From assembly GCF_036711975.1 (NCBI RefSeq), contig NC_091967.1:8990001-9054000 (forward strand): 64,000 bases of DNA, in the 5' to 3' direction. The stretch comes from Onthophagus taurus. Lineage: Eukaryota > Arthropoda > Insecta > Coleoptera > Scarabaeidae. Every line of letters starts with the position of its first letter. Positions within the stretch are counted from its first letter, which is position 1. This document shows, piece after piece, positions 36,689 to 47,900 of the stretch. The position numbers and the translations under genes were made by a program. The notes beneath the pieces were generated by a model. It did not search any database and had not been told where the DNA came from. It saw only the letters and a program-made list of their open reading frames with translations.

Positions 36689-38355
36689 CATTACATTACA
36701 TTACATTACATAGAATACATATCGGGTAGGCGGACCAACCAACCTTGCACCGCGACCCTAAGGATCTATTGTACCCCGATAGATATCGTTATCAAATTTC
36801 ACCGTGCAGTCCAATGCTCTTAACGAACATTAATACCTTGCTCGGCGAAAGGTCATTCAGATCTTTTGAGGAGATAAACTGCGACCCAAAAATCGAGAAT
36901 CTGATACGGTTAACGGCAGGGCAGTGGCATAAAACATGCTCAACCGTCCCTGCTTCCTCCGCACATAGTCGGCATTCAACATCGTCGGCTAAACCCAACA
37001 AGTTGAGGTGTGCTTTTAATCGGCAGTGCCCAGTAAAAACACCCATTAGAACTTTTATGCTACTACGGGCAAGTCCTAAAATATTCCCGGGTTTGACAGT
37101 GGAGATGTTAATAAACACCTTAGCATGTCTCATTCCAGGAGAACTGGTCCACAGTAGGCGAAGTCTCTCTTCAGCCCACAGTCCAATCCTATATTTGGCC
37201 ATCGCAAATGATACACCAACTGCTGGTTCCGGTCCCACAAACGCTTCAGCGCTGCCATCTCGTGCTAGCTTATCTGCCGCTTCATTGCCAGCAACACCAG
37301 AGTGACCCGGGACCCAGATCAGAGAGACTCTGTTATCACAACTCAGTGTGTTTAATGTTCTCTTACAATCATTAACCAGAGCCGACACCGTTTTCACGGC
37401 TTGCAGCGCCTGGAGAGCAGCTTGACTGTCTGAGAAAATTCGTACTGTCATGTTCTTCACCCCTCTTTCAAGAAGGATTTTAGCACCCATGTCAATAGCA
37501 AATACTTCCGCCTGGAATACAGTACAGTACGTACCCAGGCTGTAGGCTTGCTTAATTCGAGGTGTCTGGCAGTATACTCCTGCTCCTACCCCTTCAGGCG
37601 TTTTTGATCCATCTGTGTACAAGCAAATGTCTGCCCGAACCAGAGAATTTTCATTTTCGATCCAGGACTGCCGCTCAGGCAGTACAATCTGGTATCGAGC
37701 ATTAATCACTGATAGTGATACCGCCAAATCTGACGGCATTGATAGCACAGTATCAGTGCTTATAATGTCTTCCGCAGCCCATTGGTAGGACATGTCGGAA
37801 CAGTTTTGAGCATATTGCTTAAATCTGTAAATGGTTGTTCTAGCCACTTTCTCTATATGCAAATGCAGAGGAGATAGGCCAAGCAGAACCTCCATTGCTA
37901 GAGTTGGCGTTGTGCCTATCGCACCAGAGATTGCCAATCCAGCTACTCGTTGAATTCGTGAAAGTTTACTGATAACTGAAGTCTGTCGGACTTTCCTATA
38001 CCAGGCTGCTGCTCCATATGTGATCATAGGTCTAACCACAGTCACATAGAGCCAGTACAGTCTTTCAGGGGTAAGACCCCAATTTTTTCCACAAAGACTG
38101 CGACAAGTCCACAAGGATAGTCTAGCTTTGTGCAAAACTCCCTGCAAATGTCCATTCCATGACAGGGTTTTGTCTAGGATTACTCCTAGATATTTGACTT
38201 CCTTTGAGAAAGGAATTTCTTCACCTTGGATAGTTGGGCGGATTAGTCCATCCAACTTTCGCTTCCTAGTGAAGGGCACAACAATTGTCTTTTGCGGGTT
38301 TATTGAGAGGTTCTCTCCCTTACACCAAGCGCAAATGGTATCTAGGGTCACCTGG
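36689..38355 (-). mobile_element. 5'-truncated non-LTR retrotransposon (I/LOA/R1-like, with RNase H)
   Basis: A 1667-bp insertion is bounded by a perfect 13-bp direct repeat. Its 3' end (low coordinates on the plus strand) is a short tandem tail of five-base 'attac' repeats (36689-36712). The 5' end is cut inside the reverse transcriptase, the usual outcome of incomplete target-primed reverse transcription. The long intact frame and clean duplication suggest a fairly young copy. Confidence 0.93.
36792..38355 (-). CDS. LINE ORF2 C-terminal part: end of reverse transcriptase, RNase H, zinc-binding tail (5' truncated)
   Basis: About 520 uninterrupted codons. The beginning (AWCKGENLSINPQKT, then VKYLGVILDKTLSW) is the distal part of a LINE reverse transcriptase after the catalytic YxDD. 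An RNase H domain follows in the middle with all four expected acidic positions: LYTDGSK, FQAEVFAID, IFSDSQAAL and GNEAADKLA. The tail has CRLCAEEAGTVEHVLCHCP, the Cys/His cluster usual near the end of LINE ORF2 proteins. An RNase H domain places it in the I/LOA/R1 group and not in plain Jockey. There is no own start codon or promoter; the 5' part was lost at insertion. Confidence 0.93.
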
Positions 38356-38368
38356 AACCTCGATGGTA
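38356..38368. repeat. Target-site duplication at the truncated 5' end of the LINE insertion
   Basis: 'aacctcgatggta', identical to 36676-36688. Confidence 0.93.
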
Positions 38369-38755
38369 GTCGGAAGTTGTCTTAACTTTGTACAATACCT
38401 GGAAAAAGGGCACGATGTGTAACAACAAAAACGAAATCTATTAAGCCATTCTAGGAATCCTCCTCCACATTAGAATCTTATCTCGATTAGTACTGATGCG
38501 TTGTTCCTGGATTAGATAAGTTATATTTTTACCACAAGTACTTTTTATGCAGCAAAAATGAAATAGATGTTTTGAATTGATTTTCAAAAACTTTTAGTAA
38601 TCTCTAGTTTTAAGTTATATACTTCTAACACCATATTTTTTAAGACACATTGTATAATAGCTTATTTTATGTAACATTTATGTTTATTAAAAATACAATA
38701 AACGTTTAAACTAGAATTTATCATGAAATATGGAAATCAATGTATGACGACAATT

Positions 38756-41700
38756 TTACGACCTGCGTCCTATCCTATTCGTTTCTTGATATACTTGAAT
38801 TTGCCTTAAAAGCTTTGTTAAATGTATTGCAGCGAGCGGATCGGTGTAATCGCGAAATCTACTAATTTGAGGTGGCTGTACAACTTGTTGCATTTGCATT
38901 TGTTGAGAAAGTGTAACTGATGCAGTGCTGGCTTTGATTTTTAACACTTTAACTTGCTGCTTCAAGTCGACAACTTCTTTGTATAAAGCCATCACCATAG
39001 TTATTTCTTCTTCTTTATTGCTAAGACACCTTTCCATATTTTCAAGTTGCTTTACGAGCTCTTCGTCGGGTTGGTTGCCCATTTCGGCTATTTTGTTCGA
39101 TAAATTTTCATATTCTCTAAAAATAAATTAATTAATTTTAGATTAAACGAAATGATTTTTTAATTTTTTAAATACGAGTTGAGATAAGCAAATTCATTGT
39201 GAAGATTTGTTAAAACTTCTTTAAGATTTTTTTCTTTTCCTTTCAAAACAGTACTTGGTTTCGTATCTAAGGATTTATCGGGTTTAGACCAAACTTTTGT
39301 TTTTGTTCGAAACGGCTGTCTGGCAGAGGAACAACGCACACGCATTGGATTGTTTTGTATTATTGGCTACAAATACACGTAGAATATGTTTAGTTGTTAC
39401 TAATGAGATGGATAATATACCTGCGTAATAGTGCTAGTTGAATAAACGCTGCCTTGGTACTTGTTGTAAATTTGTTGAAAATCATTACCTTTTTGTGGCA
39501 CGCAAGTACAAGTTTTTTGTTTATTTGGATCTGATGTCCACTTAAAAATTCTCTGTACAAAGAAGAATATTTATTCAAGGTTAATTACCACTCAATAATA
39601 ACTTACATTTGTATCACCCGCTGCTCCAGATTCCATGGCTTCTTCTTCGTCAGGTTCTTCAGGAATCTCCTTAGCCATTTCTTGTAATTGATGATAATTC
39701 AAGCTGTGTCGGTTTAAGGGACACGCCATTCTTTCGTACCTAATAGAACTACTACAATCAATTTCAATAAAATGACTTGAACTTAAAAGAGATTATTACC
39801 CAGCTCGAGAACCTATTGTAGAAGCCATAGCGGATAAAGATCTATTTCGTAACTTTCCAGCAGCTATTCCAATATTGTGCGCTAAAGTAGGTGATATACC
39901 ACTAAGTGGTTGCCTTGTCTTTAAAATATTCATCACTTGTTGGATGTTAATACCTATGTTATGACTGGGACTTGTAGATTTAGTCGGACAAAATGGAATC
40001 GCATTTAAATTAAATTCTCTCAAATATCTTTTAGCAACCTGCTTCATTTTCGAAGCAATTGTAGGTAACTCATAATTTCTTGAACAAGTTATCATGTTGT
40101 TGTAACATTCCATTCTAGGAGCATTCGGTTCTGAGTATGTATTTTCATCAATAGGAGACAATTGGCGTTGATAATTCAAAACACCTGGATCACCTTGGGA
40201 AACATTCTGTTGATAATACTTTTGTGTTAGTTGTGATTGCGTTAATTGCGAGTGTGTTTTCACATTTTGTTGCGTTTGAGGACGAGGTTCGATCAATTCG
40301 GAGGATTGTTCATCGAAAGTATAAGAAGGAACAGTTTCAGAACTCGACTTAAATTTCCTATCTTTCGACTTTCTTTTAGCAATATCTCCTCTTGCACTCT
40401 CATCGGAATCGGTATCTTTCGCTGCAACGTTATGATATATCTCCACCAGTTTCTCAGGATCTAACGAACCTGTTTTTAACGTTTTAGATTTTTGCATTCT
40501 CTCGCGAGAAGTCGGCATTAATCGTTTTGGTGGTTGAATTGATTTTTTTGATTTCGGCGATAAAATTGAACCGGAATCATGTTTCACCATTTTCACCGGT
40601 TCCATTTTAAATTTTTTCTCAACGTGTTTTGCGGTTGATTTTACGCTTTTCTTTGTAGTGATGTTGACGGAAATCGTCGATCGTTTATTTAGTTGTTGTT
40701 TACGTCTAATTTTTCTTCTGGGAACGTTACTTTTGGAGGGTAAACTAGCTATTGATGATGATCTTGGGTTGAGGTCCTCTTGAGTGTGATCGCCATGATC
40801 ACTCTGATCCGGTACTGATTCCAAACGAGGTGAGTATTCTAAATATGGAATTAATAAATAAATGTTATTCACTTCATGATTGAAAACGTTACCTGGTTGA
40901 TCATCTCCGCAAGCTGAATCCTTCAATTTTCTCGATTTTCGCGCTGCGAGGGGTTTATCATATTCTAATTTTACGTGTAGTTGAGAAAGTTTGTTTACAG
41001 AATCAGTAATGCCGTTCAAGATATTGTTGATTGTTTGGACGGCAGCACCGGAAGTATCGGTACTGATTATTTGAGAATTTTGTTTCATCATTGCCACGTT
41101 GGTATCATCGGGACTTGATGAGATGTTGTCACGTTCGTGGAAGGATTGAGTTAACACAGGGGTTGATAATTTATCCGATGCATTTTGGATGTCATTAAAA
41201 TCTTTGCACGTGCGGGGCGTTGCCTTATACTTTTTCAGTTCTGGAATTTTTCTAACTGCACTCAGAGGTCTGGGAATTTTTTGATTTCTGCCCGAGTCGG
41301 TTTTATTTTGATAGAGCCTTTTCATTTCATCCAATTGATCCTTCAACGAATTACAGCGGTTTTCAGCTATTTCTAGTTGCTCTTCCATTTCTAGCAAATA
41401 ATTTTTATGACAAAAAAATGGTTTTGGATTAAATTTGTTTATGTTTCTAATTAATTATTCTTTATAGCATCAAAAAGAAAGACTTGTTTTCTTTTGATTG
41501 AAAACGAAAACATTAAATAGCCGCTATATTTTTTTTGATAAACAATAGATTGACATAATTTGACAGTGACGGTAACATCATCATGCTAATTGAAAGGTGT
41601 AACAAAATTTTAAGAACCTGAATAATACTAATATAGTAATAAATGGCTGTCAATAATCAAGTGGTGCGCGCAGATTTTGATCGGAATAAATGCCATGTTG

Positions 41701-44101
41701 TGTTCATGCACAATAAATTGCGAAGGCGAAAAGATGATCGATACATTGTCGATCTTGCAAACGGGCTTAAAGATCACGGCCATAAAGTAACGATTTTAAC
41801 TACGGAGGTTGATAGAAATAATTGTTTTCCAGAACTATTGGTATGTTATAATAACTTTTGTTGTTGATGTTCGAAAGAATTTGTTTTAGCCAAATAAAGG
41901 TGACATCGATGTGAAATTTTCAGCAAGTTACATCCCAAGAAATTGGTATTGCTTGAAAGCCATCATCATGGCCATTAGATTATGCATATTCCCTCCGAAA
42001 CCCACCCCGAAAGTAATCGTGTGTGATACAAACGCAATCGCTTTATTTATTTTATCGAAACTATCTAGTTACAAAACGATTTTATTGGCTCACTTCTCCG
42101 CTATACAATCATTGGACTTATTTTCCAATTATTTGAAGGTAACGCCAGATTTATTAACTGTGATGAGTATAACGCATGCCAATGAAATAGTGGTACAAAG
42201 TGAATGTTTGGGCGATATATTTCGAAGATCCTTTCCAAATTATAATCGCGACCTCACATTTATTAGCCCTTGCGTAGATACGGGTTCTTGGAAAGACGAT
42301 TGCATAGATATACATCGAGTAATTCCAGATCTTCCATCGAACGTACACATTTTCGTTGTCTTTGGCCAATACAAAAAAAGATCAAATTTCAAGTTAATTA
42401 TGGATACATTAGAAGTATTTTGGATCATAGCTGATGATAACTTAAAAGAAAAAATTCACGTTGTAATCGGTGGCAATTGCAACGAAAAACGACCAGAAGA
42501 ACTCATTTATTACGACGAACTACTAGACGCTATAAAAGATAAAAAATACGGATCACAAATTTCAATATTAAAACAACTTTCGATACAACAAAAAAAGACG
42601 TTATTAAAAAAATGTACGGCTGTGTTGATACCAACTAAACATGACCCATTTCCGGATACAATTCTTCAAGCTTTACATATGGGGAAAACTATCATTGCTA
42701 CTAACTCAGGGTACGCGAAGTACGCAATTACACACCGAATTTCCGGAATACTCGTTGATGCTGATCCACAAAAATTTGCCGCAGCGATGATTAAACTTTG
42801 CACTAATCCCATGGTGCATACCTTTATTTGCGAAATGGCAGCCGATGTATTTCGAAGTCGATTCTCTTATCATTGTATGGCGAGAAAAATTAATAGTGTC
42901 GTTGAAAAACAAATATCTGAGAGAAAAAATGTTGTCTTATAACAAACGATGTTTGTCCAGAAATTGTAAAATTGCAAGAATAAATTTATAAATGCCTAAT
43001 TAAATTTGGATTTAATTTTTTTTCCATCAATAAAAATCTATTTCAGAAACACGAAATCAAATTATTTCAACAAATTCCTAAATTATTAAATGTCGGATTG
43101 CTCGAAAAAATGTTAAACATCATCTGCACAATATTAGAGCTTTTCACTAAAGTAACAATCTCCAAAAAGAGAACAGCAATATAGTTGGTGAAGACAGAAG
43201 AAAGAAACTGACGATCGTGCATACTAAATAACTGGCAGAAAATATCTAATGATTATCAAAGAATTCCAGGTTATTTAGACTGACAAATAATACAAAATGA
43301 CTGGCATAGAATTACCATATCCAAAATGTCTCTGATAAATAATCTTTGCCGAATCTGGCAGAAAATACCAAATAAATAACAAGGATTCCTGATAACTAAT
43401 ACTATCAATAATATATGAGATACTCAAGCATACCAGATGATTATCAGAGAAATTTAGGTTACTAGAACTGATAAATAATACCAGATGAATGACAAAAAGT
43501 GCAAGATGATTATAAAAGAATATCAGCCGATTAGTAGAAAATTTCAGATTACTGAGACTAACAAATATATCCAGATAGGTGGCAGAAAATATCAAGTGAC
43601 TAGAAGGCAATTACAGACAACTAACATAAAATTCCAGATAATTAGAAAAGGATACCAGATGATAAGCAATGCATCTATCTGCTATTTAATTGAAACCAAG
43701 CTTATTTACTAATAATAAGAAATTGGAAAAGATATATATAAAAAAATTTAATAGCTGTAAAGTGTTTTTTAATGCTTGATTTTGTAAATTTATTAAATTT
43801 TTATCGTATTAGCAGTTAACTATTCAAAAAGTGATACTTACCATGTAGCTTTACATGTTGACTTGCTTTGCTAGTAACCGAATGGCAATCTATATCCATT
43901 TCCCCATCTACAATAACAATATCATTTAACAGAAAATATGTGTTTTAAAAATGTGAAAAATTATTCGTTTTCGTTTGCATGAAGTTACATGAAACAAATC
44001 ACAATGACAAAAATGTCAAAAATTAATGACGCATTGTACATACCTTGATATATTTGCTGTTGATGGTCTTCAATGCGAAAATACGGATTACTCATTTTCA
44101 T
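38756..44101 (-). CDS. Cep57: CEP57-family centrosomal protein
   Basis: CEP57 proteins sit at the centrosome and bind microtubules. Exons, minus strand: 44101-44044, 43907-43842, 41390-39800, 39739-39607, 39552-39421, 39366-39176 and 39116-38756 (stop). All junctions are GT-AG and every phase agrees, giving about 843 codons. A further 54-nt in-frame intron (40892-40839) is likely, leaving about 825. Family signs: the coiled coil LEIAENRCNSLKDQLDEMKR at the start of the large exon; the conserved block IPFCPTKSTSPSHNIGINIQ followed by QVMNILK; and the C-terminal coiled coil LTNLHNEFAYLNSEYENLSN followed by a KQLENMERCLSNKEEEI helix, the microtubule-binding side. The middle is basic and low in complexity. 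The N-terminal coiled coil is much shorter than in vertebrates. The first two exons are assigned by phase and position only. An oppositely oriented gene lies in intron 2. Confidence 0.85.
40839..40892 (-). other. Cep57: Putative 54-nt in-frame intron in Cep57
   Basis: On the minus strand CAG followed by GTAACG, and ATATTTAG at the other end, bracket 54 nt. These contain no stop and are a multiple of three. The encoded NNIYLLIPYL-like peptide is hydrophobic and unlike its polar surroundings, so splicing is more likely than translation. Either choice keeps the frame. Confidence 0.6.
41643..42942 (+). CDS. ALG2-like GT4-family glycosyltransferase, divergent
   Basis: ALG2 adds the second and third mannoses to the lipid-linked N-glycan precursor on the cytosolic side of the ER. 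Two exons: 41643-41840 and 41890-42942, with a 49-nt GT-AG intron in phase 0. The product is 416 residues, the usual ALG2 length. It matches ALG2 in layout: an opening strand (CHVVFMHN), DLANGLKDHGHKVTILT, LAHFSAIQSLDL, the linker VVFGQYKKRSNFKLIMD, IGGNCNEKRPEELIYYDEL and ALHMGKTIIATNSGYAKY. Two functional sites are altered. The Gly-rich GGAER loop near the N-terminus is replaced by RRRKDDR. The EX7E catalytic motif reads D-PFPDTIL-Q. It may be a paralogue with changed or no activity. The frame is intact, so it is probably expressed. It is nested in a Cep57 intron on the opposite strand. Confidence 0.8.
42943..43835. repeat. Intronic DNA with degenerate ~21-bp periodic repeats
   Basis: Part of Cep57 intron 2, downstream of the ALG2-like gene. 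From about 43250 to 43690 the sequence repeats variants of 'ccagatgattatcagagaa' and 'actgacaaataatacc' at roughly 21-bp spacing. Open frames here (minus 43610-43275, plus 43485-43712) are by-products of the repeat. Confidence 0.6.
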
Positions 44102-44912
44102 GTAGTAAAAGTGGTTCAAATCGCTCAAAGTTGTCTTGTATTCCCACCATTTACAAAAATCCGTATGCCAGTGAAGTATTAAGGCGTCATCTTAACCCAC
44201 AGTCTACAGTGTTCAAAATTTTTGGTTTGGCAGTTAGGTTAAGCGATCTTTTCTTGTTTGATATAGGTAAATGTCAAATGTTCACGGCTTTTAAGATTTT
44301 TGAAGGACAATCTAATAATCCTTTTTCAAGTCTTTTTAACATTTATCAAATTGATAAAAATAAAGAAACAGATCAGGGGAACCCCACACTAATATAGAAG
44401 GAGATGTATTATTATCACTTCAACTACTGATTGTTAGATGGCAATCTTTTTTCTGCATAGCCAGTTCACGTACTCTATAATAGAGGTACACGTATCACAA
44501 TTTGAGAAACGATGAAAATTTTAATAAATGAACGTTACTCCCATCTAGTGAGTAATAGCTGTAACGCAAATTTTAACGAGTTATATTTAACAGTTTCCAT
44601 CTTTATATATTTGGCACACTACTATACATTTAACAGCTTTATTTTAAGCAGTCCTTAGCTCAATAAAAAAATAAAATACGTACAAAAGCATTAAAATTTT
44701 ATTTAAATATAATTTTTAATGATTAATATTAAAATAGATAATATTTTTTAATTACGTATATAACATGTAATTAATTGCTAATTTATATGTCGGAATATTA
44801 GTTGAAAGTTGAACCTGAATATTTCATAAATATAAATATAAAATAAAAGCCGCTGCGATGGAAGCTTATATAACTTAATAATTTTCATTAAAAAAACTAT
44901 CAATTTTGAGTT
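44102..44912. other. Spacer between Cep57 5' end and calpain 3' end
   Basis: Both genes are on the minus strand, so this stretch should contain the calpain 3' UTR and the Cep57 promoter and 5' leader. A 123-codon plus-strand frame (44026-44397) overlaps Cep57 exon 1 antisense and has no family motif. The rest is AT-rich. Confidence 0.5.
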
Positions 44913-47900
44913 TTAAGCGTACATTGTGCTACATATCCATTCTTCTAAGGAAAACTCCGCATTGTCTTTGCGATCCTCGTTTTTACTCTCAAATATACCT
45001 GAAAGATAAAACATAGAACAGACAAGAATTAAAATTTGGTAAACCTCAATTAATAATTATTAGATAATCAACACCAAAACATTCCTCAAAAGCTAACAAT
45101 TAGGTTAACACATAAGTGACATAGATTTAAAAATCAATGTGTTAAAAGTGTGTATCGTACAGAACTCGCTTGAGAAGTGCAATAATTTAGTAAATAAGCA
45201 AGTTGCAAGACAAGCGTTAATTTTAGTAATACAAATATTATTACATCATACCATGTTATAAATATACAACACAATTTTGTTACTTTATTAGTAGAACTTG
45301 TCGTTAATTCATATAAACCCATAATAATTATTGACATTAAAACCTTTCTCGTTGTATCGATTTACAAACCTATTGTCGTTTTCTTGATCGTATTGGATTG
45401 CTCGAATAAGAGCATCTTCGCTAATACCACCTGTTTGAACTAGAAATAAAATACAAAAAAAATACATCCTGACAAAACAAAAGCTATTGAATTTACAGCA
45501 AATATAAACGTTTATAAGACTAATTCATAAAGATTTATGAGTTAATATAAAAAAATATATTTACCTAACATCGTTTTTAACTTGACCGCACAATTTATGA
45601 AATCGTCAAATTCCATTTGACCGTTTTGATTGCCATAACGATGCATTAAAATGTTTAAAACGCGATAATTTAAATTGTATCCTGCGGAGGTGAACGCTTG
45701 GCGCAGCTCAAAACCATCCAGAGTTCCCGAATTGTCTCTATCATACAAACGGAATGCCATCTAAAAAGTAACATAACATTCAGTGAATTAAATTTCGACA
45801 TTTGCTTTAGTTAGTAATACCTTCCAGTCTCTTACATCATGCCATAAAGATTTAAATTCTTCGAATCGTAACTTTCCTGAGTGATCAGAATCGAGCATTG
45901 CAACCATACTCCTACAAACGTCCTTTGAAAATCCTTTATTTTGTAACTCTACAAAAATTTCAACCAGTTTACAAAAAATTTAGATTGATTTTAACGAAGT
46001 AAAACGATATTTTTGCAACATCTCTAAGCATGCATAAGATATAGCTTCTGTACACAACAAAAAATGGAAAATACTACCGTCCTTATCTGATAGCAAACCT
46101 CTGGCACTCTCTAAACCTACCATAACTGGCCGGATGTGGTGGATTTGATGGATCTGGAGGCGCGGTAATAATTTCATTGTCGATCGAATTATAAACTCGA
46201 TTATCATTAGTTCTTTGCGGTTGCATTTGGCCGGCCAAACTACCAGCACATAAATTCGCAAGAATACCACCGGTACAAGCTCCGCACATATCTTGCGGAT
46301 TTTGGTTTGATTTGTCTTTGCACATAAGCATACAAAGGAAACAGCACAGAGCGCCGATGCACAAAAGCATCGACTTGTCCTGGCAGCAAGGAAAATCCCC
46401 TTGTTGACCGCCAGGACCACCTTCCACACCTTCCACTTGTTTCATACCCATCTTCTCTATCGGACCATCTAAATTTACAATAATAAAAGAAATGTTATCA
46501 GCCGAAAATTGGTTAGACAAATAACATCCCAGTTATTAACCGCATTCCATGTTTTTTAATGCAACCATCTGTTTGTAAGTATGTAATTGGTTTTATGCAT
46601 TCAGTGTGCTTTCTAGATTTTATTAAAAAGTTAATGAGAAATAAATTAAAAATTTAAGCTGTGTGACATTCAATGTGACAAGGTATTAAACAGGTGTTAG
46701 AATAACTTTACTGTTCATAAGAAAAATAAAATAATTAAATGAGGTTATTTGTGTTTATAAAGTGGACAGGTTATTCATGTAATATTTTGTGGATGGAGAC
46801 GTTTAAAGGGATAAAAGCAAAAGCAGAAAAGAACTTCACAACTCATACAAGTGTTAGAAAAGTAGTTTGCCAAATAAAATATACCAAATTCAACAAAAAA
46901 TTATTACAGAAAAATAAGATGTTCTTCACCGAGTTTCACAAAACTCTGCTGGAAAGATTTATCTGCCCATAAATAATGGCATTAATTGACGACCAACAAT
47001 ATTATTGACATAAAATTTAAGGTTGCATCAAACGATTCGTACAGTTCAAGCAACCCATATGAGACGATTCAAGAAATCGAAGGAAATGTTACCACAACGC
47101 TGGTAACCACTAGTAAACCGCAGTAACCGCTAGTTGTTGTCATCTGGAAGCAGTGTCTAGCTTCTATAAGGATAGTCTAGTTTTCCATCTGTAATATCTT
47201 GTCTATTTCTAGAGATATCTAGGCTTCTGTCCGTAATATATTGTCAATTGTAATATCTGTCAGATATATTAATCTGTCGGTAGAATCTAGTTTTCTGTAA
47301 ACACTATCTAGTCTTTTACAAACAGTATCTAGTCTTCTGAAAACAATATTTAATATTTTGCAAGTATCTAGTTTGCTATAAGCAGTACCTAATCTTCTGC
47401 AATTTGAATCTGGTCTTCTGCAAACATTATTTAGTCTTCTGCAATCTAGCATCTAGTCTTTTGCAAGCAGTATCTAGTGTGCTATAAGAAGTATCTGATC
47501 TTCTACAATAGAAATGTTTAGTTTTGCAAGCACTATAATTGCCTTCAATCTGTTTATGGTTTTCTAAAACATTCAAATAGTGTGTAGTCTTCACCAAGCA
47601 GTATGTAGTCTTTTATTAGTTATTTCTAGTGCTCCATAACGAGAATCTGAACTCAGAAGTTTTAGCGTATTATATTTTAAATTTAATTTTTCATAATCTA
47701 TTTTTCAACCGTTAATAATCTATCAATGCTATATAAATATGCAAGAAAGTTGAATATGGACCACTCTAATTAAATTTGGTTACTACTTTTGAAACAACTT
47801 GTATAAAAATACATTCAAATTAATAAATTAAGAAGTAAATGAAGTATTAAACAAAGCAAAACTATTCTATATTAATATTGCATATCTAATGAATCAAATT

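Noticed and set aside
36745..37305. 186-codon plus-strand open frame
   Set aside because: Antisense to the LINE RNase H region; the minus-strand frame has clear domain motifs and explains the lack of stops.
43275..43712. Open frames of 75 and 111 codons in the Cep57 intron
   Set aside because: They come from degenerate ~21-bp repeats, whose period is a multiple of three and so keeps frames open.
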